From positions 27,681,777-27,745,776 of the forward strand of contig OX352761.1 of assembly GCA_947095585.1 (NCBI GenBank): a stretch of DNA of 64,000 nucleotides, written 5' to 3'. Shown here one piece after another: positions 32,206 to 43,392 of this stretch; position 1 is the stretch's first letter, and each line of letters starts with the position of its first letter. The translations under genes were made by a program, and so were the position numbers. The notes under the pieces were generated by a model. The model was not told where the DNA came from and ran no database searches. It was given only the letters and a program-made list of their open reading frames with translations. Source of the DNA: Nephrocerus scutellatus (taxonomy: Eukaryota; Arthropoda; Insecta; Diptera; Pipunculidae).

Positions 32206-34240
32206 GAAAAAGAGAAAATACTTTTATCAAAAAAAAAGGTCAAAGGTAAATGTACAGAAGAAAAATGTAGTAAAGTTTTTTCTTTTTTGTAAATTTGTAG
32301 CTTGTAGTAGAGTATTTTGCCTACAAACAATTAACTTGGAGTCGAAGAATAGGTAGGTATTAATTAAAGAAAAAAATTATTTCGTGTTTTTTTAAAAAAA
32401 AAAAACATCGTTTTTGTACTACGAGCCGTTGAGAAAACGTACCATCGTATTCGTAAGCTAAAATAGTCAAAATTACGATATTAACGTCATAATCATAATG
32501 GCAACACTGTCATCGACGTTGTCATTTTGTCAGTCGCTATCGGCAGTTCGCCACTTGGACTCGCCAGTTTGTTTTCGTTCGTTGGCAAGGAAAGTTCGTT
32601 AGAAATTAGTTGTGCGCGCGCGAGAAGTAATCGGTCGTTAGTTGTCGGCCAGTTCGCTGTACGTATATGTACATGTACATATCGCAAGCGAACGATATAG
32701 AAACAAAAAGAGATGCAACTAACTGAAATGAAAATCAAGAAAAGATAGATAGATCACTGCGGAATATTATTTAGTAAACGCAACAATATATTAATTTAAT
32801 TAAGCACATCGAAATTTTGTTTTGTATTTTGACGAACAAATAAATTTCGTGCATTTATTTTTATGTTCGGATACACTCTTGTCGTGCTTCGTCTTTTATG
32901 TGTTGTGTTTTGTATACTATATACATATTTATTTATTTGGCTACCGTCCGTTCATCGTCTTTCACCTGGAAATGAATTATTTACTATTATTTTTCTGTGT
33001 TTTATATATGTTAACTTTTAAAAGTTGTTTTCTGTCCAGAACCACTACAACTACACCGTGAATGTGGTATGTGGTATTATGCGATACTGAGAGAACGCCA
33101 TAGAGAGATAAAGAGAGAATAAATAAGATAGTCAGCTGCTTGGTTACTTGGCTTAACTTCTTATTTTTGCGGGTTTTATAACCTTTTTGGTCTAAATCTA
33201 TACTAGCATAAAACTGGAAATTGTATGACTGCACAACGACAAATTTACATTTCCTTGAAACGTTTTAGATTTCTCTTTTTGGCTGAACGCGAATCAAGTA
33301 GCACGACGGAATATGTTAAATTTATTATATATGTTCTGTAAATTGTTCTTACATCGTACACCGTAATCAGTTATTTGTATAGCTTTTTATTGTTAATGTG
33401 TGAAAAGAAAATTTATTTTACAATTTTAATTACTACTGTGCCCTATGCACATTATATAAAGTTTAACATATATGTATAGAGAGATAACCGGAAAACATAA
33501 CGCTCAACATTAAATTTTTTTCTTTTGTTTTGGTGTTGAAAAGTTGAAATTTAAAAGAAATAAGATTATAATTGCTGTGATAATTATTATAAAGTAATGC
33601 AAGAATTAATTTAAAATTTTAAGATAATTGTGTTCCTACAAGTTAACGAAAAGATCACCAAGTGTTAGTATGATGTGTTATGTGCATACATTATATATTT
33701 ATTAACAAACAACATGGAATACCATTAAGCTGAAATTAATTAATCCATTATACTCAAGGATACCTATTAGCGTAGACCAACACAGAATACATGTACTCAC
33801 TGACTGCATTTGCCTATACTACCAACCGCCAACAACAACCGCTAATCTCATAAGAAGAAGGTGTTCATCGCAAAACAGCTACTGTACCTATATGTTGCTG
33901 TTGATTACAGCAAAACAAGGATACCATCGCATTTTGGATAGTTGAGTATGTATTCCAAGAACACTGTAAGACTGTATAAGGAATCCCCAAGTTATCATAT
34001 TAGTTACTTAAGCAAATGAAGAAGGTGTAAGTTATAAGCTTCACATTGTTTTGTACAATAGCACGCGCATATTATTCCTTCAAGGATTTAAAGAAACAAC
34101 AATATTTTTCACGATGGTGACTGTGAACATTTATAATCTTGTTCGTAATTGTCTTGTACTTTATTTATTTTACTATCCGAACCACTGCCAATTATAAGCT
34201 CAGGTGCTTTTTTGTACTTTCTTTTATATAGTAAATAATC
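32206..34240. other. Repeat-poor island, possible non-coding exon or promoter
   Basis: Unlike its surroundings, this 2 kb matches none of the repeat families here. Around 32500-32700 it has the less AT-rich, CG-containing texture of fly 5' UTRs (TCAGTCGCTATCGGC at 32529, GTGCGCGCGCGAGAAG). If the gish gene spans this region, an alternative first exon is possible. No coding exon with a good splice donor was identified. Confidence 0.3.
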
Positions 34241-34244
34241 ATGA

Positions 34245-34630
34245 ACATTTTCGATCTCGGGATTTTTGCAGATTAACCCATATCCGTATCTCCGGAGTCA
34301 GAAAAAGCGAAAAAAATAATCTTTGTCGATCTGTGAGTCTGTCTATCTGTATTTGATGATGATGATCTGATGGGGATAGAAATTCATATTTAAGCTTTTA
34401 ACATAAATTTCGATGTCCCAGTTGATTTTGGCGGAAATCAGCCGACCGGAAGTGACAGTTTTTCGAGTTTTTGCAAATATCTCAAAGAGTATAGCACTTA
34501 TGAAAAATCTGTTATGTGCAAAAGAAATTTATAAAAAAAAAAGAAAAAAATAATAATATACATTTACTGAAGATTCCGTCTCCGTCCGTAAAAGAAAGAC
34601 GTGTTGCGGCCACACCTCAATTTTTTCAAT
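34245..34630 (+). repeat. Repeat family G, copy 2
   Basis: Same order of motifs as 30580-31008: GAGTCAGAAAAAGCGAAAAA, GGAAGTGACAGTTTTTCGAG, AATATACATTTACTGAAGAT, CGTAAAAGAAAGACGTGTTG. Confidence 0.65.
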
Positions 34631-34789
34631 CATCAAACATAGGTTGATATTGATTGCTGAGTTGACGATCCTTGGTCCACTGGATTCCTTTCTGTGCATA
34701 GCACCGATCGCCATAAACAGGGTCACCTTAGGTGGGATCGTCTGCTGTTTTGGAAATAGATTTTATTTAGTTTAATTAATAAACCGTTT

Positions 34790-34942
34790 TTGGCTTAAAG
34801 CCTAGCTTATGCGACCATTTGTCTTGTGCGTGTTATATTTTTGCACACAAATGGATGGGACATACAATTTAAAGCCACATTCGAATGGCGAGCCGTGAAG
34901 CTTTCCATGAGAGTTATTACTCTCGGACGTTTGTCTTTTCTT
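34790..34942 (-). mobile_element. tRNA-derived SINE, head missing
   Basis: The minus strand reads TCCGAGAGTAATAACTCTC, then GAAGCTT and CCATTTGTGTGCAAA, and ends with AAGCTAGGCTTTAAGCC. The tRNA-like head is absent, as is usual for 5' truncation of retrotransposed copies. Confidence 0.6.
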
Positions 34943-35397
34943 AGGTAGTAGCAGTTTTTTACTTTCTTTTACATAGTACCCGTGTTACCCGTCGGCAATA
35001 GACGGGTAAGGTTTCGTTTACTCAGCAAGATGGCGAAGAGAGAGCAAGCAGACTAATTTCTTATATTATATATTTCATATTTTCATATTTTTATATATTT
35101 TTTCTCGAAAAAACGAACACGAAAGCCGATAATCTTTTGTTTACATTGTTTTGTTGCTTGTGTTGTTGTTGCAGTTAATGAAAAGAGGGGTAAACCTTCC
35201 AAAATATGAAGATCTGTTAGAGGGGAAATCCGATCTACCGTAGATTGGGTTTTGGAAAAAACGAACAACTTGACAGCCAAAAAATCAATCTGCGCCAGAT
35301 TTTTAAAAAAAAAAAAAACACGACATCAGTTTGTTGTTCTTATCAAATTTCACCACGAAAACCCTGTCATTTTGGTAGAAAATCAAAAGAAGCATTA

Positions 35398-35580
35398 TAG
35401 AGTTTTTCAAGTTTTTGTAAATAACTTAAAAAGTATAGCAATTAGCAAAAGAAATTTAAACAAAAAATAAAAAAAAAATTAAAAAAAATTTTTGAAAAGA
35501 AAAATTTAATATACATTTACTGAAGATTGCGGCCCCGTTCGTAAAGCAAAGTCGGGTTGTTCCCACATCTCCATTTTTTT
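35398..35580 (+). repeat. Repeat family G, 3' fragment
   Basis: It contains TTTTTGTAAATAACTTAAAA, AATATACATTTACTGAAGAT and TAAAGCAAAGTCGGGTTGTT, in the same order as the 3' third of the copies at 30.6 and 34.2 kb. Confidence 0.55.
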
Positions 35581-35989
35581 TTATTTCATCCCCGTCGGCG
35601 CTGTACGCACTTATCTTTCCTTAGAAAGCTTAGCGCCACCAAGTATTAAATATCATTCTAATAATTTTTTTTTGTGGGGTGCCTACCCTTTATTAAAAAA
35701 CATACATTGTGGTTATAATAGCACGCAATACGATGCAGAAATATATTTTTTACTTTCATAATTTTTTTCTATAATTTTTCAATGAAATTGAACCAGACGA
35801 AAATTAAAATTGCATTTATTTGTGTGTTTATACACTGTGGTTCATTAGATGAAAAGCACATAATTTTGGCAAATAAAAATGATATTTCTCCAGCTCTATG
35901 TCAGGAAAGAAAATACAAAGGATGGTGAAGGTTAGAATAGTTTGTGGTTAATTCAAAATAAAGTTTTAAATAAAAGAACCTCTATTCGG

Positions 35990-36785
35990 GGGATATACAA
36001 TGTGAAAAGTTTAAATAAAATCGGGTAAATTTTTAAGGAGCCCCATATCCGAGCCCCTACCGATCACTCAAAATTTTTTACAAAAAGTGTTGTTCATCGG
36101 AAGTCTTTTACTTCCCGGAGAGTAGGCCAAGCATGCCAAAAGCGATCAGTGAAGGAACAAAAGCTGTTACTAAATATACCAACTCTAAGTAAATATCGGC
36201 GTCATCTTATCTTTGTCTTTTTTAAGACACCACCATATAAAAAATTTGGATATACACATGCGTATAACATTTAAAGAAAATCGGGTGCTTGTTTTTATAA
36301 AATTTGTATGGTACCCAGGGGCCCGATCACTTCCAAATTTTTATAAAAAGTGTTGTCCATCGGAGTTACACATGCATATAAAATATTAAGAAAATCGTGT
36401 CCTTTTTTTTTAGAAAATTTGGGGCTCGATCACTTCCAAGTTTTTAAAAAAAAAGTTTTCTATATGTTTTTTTTATAAAATTTGTATGGGTACCACGGGC
36501 CCGGTCACTTCCACATTTTTACAAAAGTGTTGTCCATCGGAGATACACATGCGTATAAAATTTAAAGCAAATCGGGTACATTTTGTAAAAGATTTGTATG
36601 GGAGTCCCCCGACCCGGAGGGCCAAGGTACCATAAATTTTAATAGAAAGTGTTGTCATGGGAGATATACATTTGTGAAAAGTTTCAATAAAATCGGGCTT
36701 TAGGATGTGGGCTAAAAATTGATCACAAGATTTGGCCAGCCAGCCACGCCACGGGCACGCGAAGTTATATAGAGAATTTAAAAAT
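35990..36785 (+). mobile_element. T-family repeat, piece with at least five units
   Basis: Units with ATACACATGCGTATAAAATT, AAAATCGGGTA, TTTGTATGGGAGCCCC and CCCGATCACTTCC repeat about every 110 bases (one spacing is longer). They finish in the block TTGATCACAAGATTTGGCCA, GCCAGCCACGCCACGGG and GCGAAGTTATATAGAGAA. No open reading frame has any conserved motif. Confidence 0.7.
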
Positions 36786-37059
36786 TAAAATTTTTCTTGT
36801 AAATTCTCCGATAACCAAAATTATACTGAATTCCACTATAAATGTTGAAATCAAAATAAAAAACAAATGCGAAGCACTGCAACCCAGCAATAAAACAACC
36901 ACAATCGTAAAGCAAACAGCGCTGCTAACAGCGCAGCTCATCAGCGCACACAAAACACAGACATTATAGTATGATATGTTCTCATGCCGCTATATGGAAA
37001 AAAATGTATGGGAGCCCCCCTATCCCGCACCCTGATCACTCTCTCTCTCTCTCTCTTAA

Positions 37060-37150
37060 ATAGGAAGTGTGTTAAAAATTGATCACAGGATTCGGCCCAC
37101 CAGCCAGCCAGCCACGGGCAGGCGAAGTTAATATAGAGAATTTAAAAAGA
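37060..37150 (+). mobile_element. T-family end block
   Basis: TGTTAAAAATTGATCACAGG, CCAGCCAGCCAGCCACGGG and GCGAAGTTAATATAGAGAAT, preceded by a CT dinucleotide run at 37040-37060. It sits at the 3' limit of the LINE that follows. Confidence 0.6.
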
Positions 37151-37154
37151 GACT

Positions 37155-38560
37155 CACCCCGTTCATTGCCCTCCGAATGGCCCAGAGAGAATACCTGGCA
37201 TTGGAGTCGAATTTCAGGAGATTGCATTCACTGTTTAGTTTTGTTAAGAATGCGATTTCTTCTGGCGGGGATGGGCGAATACGTTGATACAAGCAGGTGT
37301 TCTCCTTCCGCTTCCCTTACCCTGAGAAGTGTTAGGTCAGCGTAGCTAAAATTTGGATAAAGGAAAGCGTTAATATGTTTTTTTAAACTAAAAAACAAGA
37401 TCGTGACTTACTGTTGTCTCTTTTATATAAGAGATTAAAATCTCTCGCATGTAGACCCTTGACGTCAGTGCCTTTGACCCAAGGCTCTTGTACAAGGACG
37501 ATGTCTATATGCTCCTTGCACAGGAATACCTGCAGATTATCTCCGAGGCACATTTCGAGTGCATCAGGTTAATCTGCAGTAGCTTAGACATCGTCAATAT
37601 TGGGTCCTCTTCCTCAAGGGACAGTCGGAAAACCTTAAGTTTAGCCTACCTGATGCCAAACCTAAGTTTAAACCCAGCTTTATCAATAGATCCCAGACAT
37701 TACTCATTGATCAGGAGTACCATGGACATATAGTTGAGCTGCGGTTCCTCTACCCTAAAGATGTCCAATTGTCCATCAGGATTTAGGAGTCGTAAGCATT
37801 GGAGGACTTTGACTTTGTCCACCTCCATCTTTGGCAAATAAATGCGTGACTGGGCATCCTGGGGATTTCATTGGCCGGGATTGGCTTGATCTTCCTCGCA
37901 CTTCACGATCCTGAAGCCCCTAAGGACAACATAGAAGTCAAATGGGACTGCTGGCCCCTTAGCAGTGATAAGATGGTGATATATCACCTTTTCGGACAGC
38001 CGGGCATTAATATCGTCCCATTTGTCCAAGGTTTGTTTATCAATGTTCGACTCCTCGTCGTTCAACATGACGTTCAAGTGACTGATGGCCACCTCCTTGT
38101 AAAAGGGTCTGATCTAAGCTTTCTCCACGGAGGAACCTGCAGTCTCCTTGACCTTCTTTGGTGCTGCCACCTTGGCGCCACCACTGGTAATCGCCTCGGT
38201 GAGTCCACCCTTCTTTGGTATTTTGGCCTTCCACGCAACATTGCTGGCCTCATCCTGAGACCTGTTGCGTCTGGCTCTGGATGTGAAAGCAGTAGTCTCC
38301 TTGTTACTGCTTTGCAGCTTGTTGAACTCCTCTATCACTTTGTGATATTTGAGCTCATCTGCTGCGTCTCTTTCATCAACAGTACCGGCAGCCTTATTCT
38401 TAGCAATCTTACTTAGTATAAAGACAGCCCTCTGGTACTGCTGCTTCGAAATCACACCAGCTGTTTTTCCTCTTTTGCTCTTAATGCCGACTCCGGCGAC
38501 CTTAGGCAAGGTAGAGTCGAGCATTGGTATACTATGGCTGGTACTCGCAAGGGTCAGCTG
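37155..38560 (-). pseudogene. LOA/R1-like LINE: ORF1 and start of ORF2 endonuclease
   Basis: The minus strand has an ORF1-like frame from 38524 (MLDSTLPKVAGVGIKSKRGK) rich in Lys, Ala and Glu. After a frame break it continues with TLDKWDDINARLSEKVIYHH, FDFYVVLRGFRIVKCEED, YMSMVLLINE and KAGFKLRFGI, the order seen in gag-like DUF4780 proteins of insect LINEs. Further on, LQINLMHSKCASEIICRY and related pieces match the first block of the ORF2 apurinic-type endonuclease. Several frameshifts and stops interrupt it. The element is truncated on its 3' side at about 37150, where a T-family block begins. Confidence 0.6.
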
Positions 38561-39060
38561 TTGAGCTGACGCTCACGTTGTGATCTTCTGACATTAAGTC
38601 TCTTGACTAGTCGTCAAAAAAACATTTTCGGACGAGCTTCCCAAAGGCCGCTTTTTTGTGTTTTTTTTATGTTCTGCATGTGATTCCCACGAGTGGGTCG
38701 GAAATTATGTCCATCCTGCCAGAGCGGACATGCATGAATAAGGCACTTGACCAACAACCGATCCTCGGAGGGGACCGTTAGCGATCAGTTATCTTTGGAC
38801 ACTTACTAACCATGCTACCCTCGGCACGGGTACCTCAACTCCTTAGCTTACAAGTGATATGTGATTTGCCGTGGATAGGGTTTCCCCGTTACATCACACA
38901 CTTCTCCTTTACCCGATCTTGGGACCGGCTGGCAGTACACTTACCGCCGACTGGCAGTAAACTTAGCGCCAAGTGGAGTTTACCTACATCTACATCTCCG
39001 TTCTTAAAAATCAATTTTAGCTGCTGTCTCATTGTTACGAGTTTATCAGCCGAAGCAACT
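38561..39060 (-). mobile_element. Probable 5' UTR of the LOA-like LINE
   Basis: A GC-richer stretch lies directly ahead of ORF1 on the minus strand, with no coding motif. Its base composition matches the LINE rather than the AT-rich flank, and it fades out near 39060. Confidence 0.4.
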
Positions 39061-39867
39061 TCCAAGTGATAATTTCTTCTTCATATTTAATAATAGTCAT
39101 TTACAAATAATCTATTGTAATTGTTTTTTTATGATTATATATGCAGAATTCAGAATTACAGATATTGATTTTTTTTAAACCTCATATCAACTTTGCTGGG
39201 TAAAATCAATGACTTTTGACTGGCGTTATCAGTGCATAAGCCGTCTCACAGTCATAGTGTAAATATCGAAAGAAAACCGATGTCTCAGACAATATTGGTT
39301 AGGTTTTTAAGAAAAAATAGCCAAATAAAACTGCTACGTATGGTTTTGTCTTTTGTGTGTATCTTGCTCGTTTTTCCATCATGTATGATATAGCGCTTTG
39401 CATTTTATCAGTTATGTGCGCAGTCAACCAATAACTAATAATGTATAGCTGACAGATGCGGCTCTGTAACTAGATCAGCCGATAGTACCTCGAAAGTATA
39501 CAAGACAAACAACTAGATGATGGACGTACACATGCAGATCCTTGATGTGACATTGAAGCATTGAGAGGGCGACTTGAGTGCATGTTACGAATATAGTAGT
39601 TATCAGTAAACTGACGCTTTTTGTACCTTTAACACGACCGTCTTTGAGGAAAGCCTTTTCCCAATCAATAATAATTAACGAACGATATATAACAGCACAA
39701 ACGAACGATAAATACTGCTTGTCGTACATTTTTAAACCGAACTCGGAAAAGTTCTTAAGTATGTAAACCGATGACTTAGTTAGCACTTGCTGCATACATC
39801 ATCATGTTTCCTGGGAAAAAATCGATTAAAGCGATTGATCGAATTCCATTATCATCTAACACATAAT
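39061..39867. other. No gene recognised
   Basis: AT-rich, intron-like. The moderately long minus-strand frame at 39475-39795 has no recognisable motif. Confidence 0.4.
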
Positions 39868-39963
39868 GGGTCTGTTCGATAATTCGCACGGTGCAGTGCA
39901 GTGCACAGTTTATTCAATGTAACAATGCACTGCACTGCACCGTGCGTTTTATTGAACTGACCC
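39868..39963. mobile_element. 96-bp near-perfect palindromic MITE (family D)
   Basis: The left arm starts GGGTCTGTTCGATAATTCGC and runs on through ACGGTGCAGTGCAGTGCA. The right arm, read inward, starts GGGTCAGTTCAATAAAACGC and runs on through ACGGTGCAGTGCAGTGCA. The loop is about 19 bases. It is non-coding and would form a long hairpin. Confidence 0.75.
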
Positions 39964-40867
39964 AATGTATCTAGTAGCACTTGGTGTACTTTTGCGTACT
40001 AATCTTCTTTGCTCGCCATACATGCATCGTCGTCTGCATTTATTTCTCTTGCCATATTAGAAAAAGACAAAAATAAATTATTCTCTATTTTGCTCATCAG
40101 CATATTCTGTATTAATTTGTTTCCTTTATTCTATGGAAGCCGATTGTCTGACACACAATTATAATCACTTTGCAACATTTTCCTAAGAAATCTAATCTAT
40201 TTTTTATCCAAGCAGATTGGGATTTCTCCGCTGACAAGGTTTAATTTTTGTGTGTGGGAGATATTAAGGTCAGCCTACTCGTCAAGCTATTTTAACTCAC
40301 ACAGTGGCATCTAAAAAAGTAGCTCTTTTGATTAGAAAAACATTTCGTCTGCTGATAAATACTAAGTTAATTTTGTGACGAGTCAAAAAGTTTGGCTGCT
40401 TTTGAAATTAAACTTGACAGCTTTAATATTACCAACATGACATTTAATTTTTCAGAAACTTTTTTCATGATTGCACTGCAATGACAAAAACATACAATAA
40501 CAAGTGAACCTGTAGTTAAGAATATGGAAAACGTGTTATAAGAAGTTTCATAGTTCCGTGGTGAACGATTTGCAAATTTGAAAAAACAATAATGGGGTAG
40601 GGGCAAATTAATATTTTTTTTGCTTTAAATTTTTTATTAACTGTAAAATTATTCAAAAGTCATTCAATATTTTCGTTTTATTCCGTGTCGAAAATATTGA
40701 TACTTTGCAGGCATTTCAGTTTAGATGCATATGCCAATAAATGAATAATCGGAATCCTAAGAGAGCAAATGGACTCTCAGAGAGCAAACACACAAAAGTA
40801 TATGGAAACACTATAAACGCCAAATTTTGGGTAACATATACCATGTTTCCATTTGTTTGCATTAATA

Positions 40868-40922
40868 TAACACACAAATGTTCTTGAGAAGCTAGGCCCT
40901 AGACCGAATCGGTCTGCCGCGC
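40868..40922 (+). mobile_element. SINE 3' end fragment
   Basis: GAGAAGCTAGGCCCTAGACC then GAATCGGTCTGCCGCGCC, the conserved 3' hairpin of the SINE family, followed by ATTAATTATTAT. The rest is absent. Confidence 0.5.
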
Positions 40923-41067
40923 CAAATATTAATTATTATCATACCATGTTTCCATGCTGAATTAATCTAGGGTTAACTAGGGTTTAGGTGCATGGAAAAG
41001 CAACAGTAAGTAATAAATCACATTATTTTAAACACGATGAAATGACCAATATTTGTAATAATAATCG

Positions 41068-41250
41068 GTGCGACAGACCGTTGCGGTCCAAGGCCTAGCT
41101 TCTCGCGACCATTTGTGTTGGCATGTATATTTTTGCACACAATATGGAAGGGACCTACAATTTAATTCCGAATCCGAACGGCGAATTGAGAAGCTTTCCG
41201 TGACAAGTAATTACTCTTGGACTTAACCACTGAGCCAAGGGGGCAACATT
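41068..41250 (-). mobile_element. tRNA-derived SINE, internally deleted
   Basis: The minus strand runs from a reduced head (TTGGCTCAGTGGTTAAGTCC) through AGAGTAATTACTTGTC, CTTCTCAATTCGCCG and GGTCCCTTCCAT to GAAGCTAGGCCTTGGACCGC. Most of the tRNA-like region including box B is lost. It has an (ATT)n tail near 41057. Confidence 0.65.
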
Positions 41251-41591
41251 GCCAAATAACACGATGTAAAAAATAAAAGGACTGTGTAGAGTATCGCGTG
41301 TGCCGTCTGTCGATCTACACATACAATTTTGTACCCGAAAAACGAAGTTTTTTTTAATTAACTTGTTATCCACTTTTTTATCCAATTATGCGGTCAGTAG
41401 TATAACGGGTTCGGGATTTATCGTAACCGAAAGTAAACTTCACTCCAAATCTGAATTTTTGACAGTTCTTGTATTTTTCTGAGAGATAATAAACAAACAT
41501 TTTGTTCCGCGCTAAAAATGGATGTGGAAATGAGAAAAAAGAGAAAAAGACAGACATAGATCGTGAATATGAAACCTGTTCGCCATCAATT

Positions 41592-41698
41592 ATGCAGATA
41601 AGAACTGTTATTTCGCATTTCGATAAAGAGGGGACAGTGTAGCCAAAGAAAGGCGAGGGAAAAAACACGGTCAGAGTGCAAGAAAATATCGCAGCAGT
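41592..41698 (+). pseudogene. Mariner-like transposase, 5' half, split by a LINE
   Basis: An ATG at 41592 opens MQIRTVISHFDKEGTV. After a stop the same frame continues KKGEGKNTVRVQENIAAV, and IAAV falls on the target-site duplication. The text continues in frame after the LINE at 43393. VRVQENIAAV is the linker ahead of the helix-turn-helix in the same transposase family as the gene at 1-203. Confidence 0.65.
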
Positions 41699-43392
41699 TT
41701 AAGATATTTTTTATTAAACATTTCAGTAATATACAATTTTGACTTAAAACTAAACTTATAACTATTATTAATAAGTGTCGGCTCAACAATAGGGGCCCGA
41801 CGTATTTACATTGTCTTTTTTTCGATTTGCTTTTTATTAAACAATATTATTTACTACTTAATCTACTACATGTTTATATTTAAGGTAATTAAATTTTAAA
41901 CTATAAATTTTAAAATAAAATAAAAATGAAAAGAAATATTAAAGGGGGTATAAACAGGGCGATCTTCAGCCTCTGTAATGTTGATTGCTGGCCTTCTCGT
42001 AGAAGGAGACGTCCTGATTATTAAAGATGTCGTCGAATCTAGCATCTGTGAATCCTCTGATATGTATGTACCGGTGACTTAGCTCGATTTCTTCGCTTCT
42101 CAGACCTTGCATCTCAGGACTTGGATGAGTTTCCAATCCGTCGACGAATTTCCTCGCCATTTGGAACAAGTGGTCGGTTATTGGCAGCAGACCTGCTGCT
42201 TCGTAAAGTCTTGCAGTCGACACAAACTTATAGCTGTTTGGCACCCTCCAGAGTCCTGTACAGATCCTTAGTACCTTCCTTTCAAATAGGGAGATCTTCT
42301 TCATCGTTGTTGGTGAGACGGTGAACCGTATGGGATAGCCATAGGTTATCACTGGCCTAATGAGCTGCTTGTAGATGAGCAGCCTGGTGTTGTTGGACAG
42401 TCCGTTTCGTCTTTTTAGTAGCGGGTGCACCAAATGAAGAGCGTAGGTCGCTTTTTTCATTGTTTTGTCGATGTGAGAGTTAAACTTGAGCCTCTCAGTA
42501 AAGTTGATTCCCAGGTACTTAGTCTCTGACTTGGTGTTTATTGTCGTGTTATCCGGAAGGGTAATTTTTAAGGCTCTGCACCGACTTGCGATTTTTCTTA
42601 TCCTTGTTTCGGTTGCTGGTACTCGGAAGCAGATGAGTTCCGTTTTGTTGGCGTTGATCTTCAGTCCCCACTTTAGGTAGTACTCCCAAAGATTTCGGAG
42701 GTGTTCCTCCACTCTTGGGGCTGCTATCTCAGGGGACCGGGAAACGGCATTCGTGATGGAGTCATCCGCGAAAAGCATGGTCCTTGTTCCGGCTATATTG
42801 GTGGGTTGATCCGCCTTAAAGATGCTAAATGGGACTGGTCCAAGTCTGGAGCCTTGGGGAACTCCGGCTTTAATCCTTTTCCTTGTCGACAGGCTGCCAT
42901 ACACCTGTACAAAAAAGACCCTGTTAAAAAGAAAATTTTTAATTATTTTCACAATATAATTGGGGAAACCAAATCTAATAAGTTTTTACAGCAGCCCGTT
43001 TGTCCAGACGCTATCGAAAGCTTTTTCGATGTCTAACAAACAGGCTACTGTACTACTTTTGACATTCAGTCCCCGAGTGACGTCACTGTGAAGCTTCATC
43101 AGAGGGTGAAGCGTAGAGTGCTTTTCTCGAAAGCCGAACTGAAAGGAAGGAATTAGATTTCTTTCCGAGCAATACGCATTTATCTTTTTACGGATCAAAG
43201 ACTCCAATACTTTACTGTATCCGGGCCTGGTTTGATATTCTGAAGTCGTTTGGTCAGTTCATCTTCCTGGTAACTTCGCACAGCTTGACGAAGCATGATT
43301 ACTGTACAACGCAGTTGCGAAAATACAGACTGATATTCGTCATTAACTGTGTTTAGAGTCCTGTTAAAGATCCTCTGAAGGCGTTTTCTTAG
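41699..43392 (-). mobile_element. Jockey/I-like LINE insertion, 1.7 kb, truncated
   Basis: The element is flanked by 14-base direct repeats AATATCGCAGCAGT at 41685-41698 and 43393-43406. On the minus strand it encodes part of the linker ahead of the RT (RLQNIKPGPD), then RT motifs in one frame: SKVLESLIRKKINAYCSERN, FQFGFREKHST, LLDIEKAFDSVW, one in-frame TAA at 42986-42988, AGVPQGSRLGPVPFSIF, MLFADDS, KTELICF and KYLGINFTERLKFNSHI, ending NNQDVSFYEKASNQHYRG at 41966. The FADD catalytic pair is kept. About 270 bases of 3' UTR end in an A-rich tail near 41700. It is 5'-truncated and has an internal deletion near 43215. Confidence 0.78.

Noticed and set aside
32493..33061. First coding exon of the kinase gene
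   Set aside because: The region looks like 5' UTR or promoter DNA, but no ATG-containing exon with a phase-2 donor of good quality was found here, so it is kept only as a possible regulatory island.
39475..39795. 106-codon minus-strand frame
   Set aside because: No motif, no splice context and no neighbouring element. Its length is within chance expectation for this amount of sequence.
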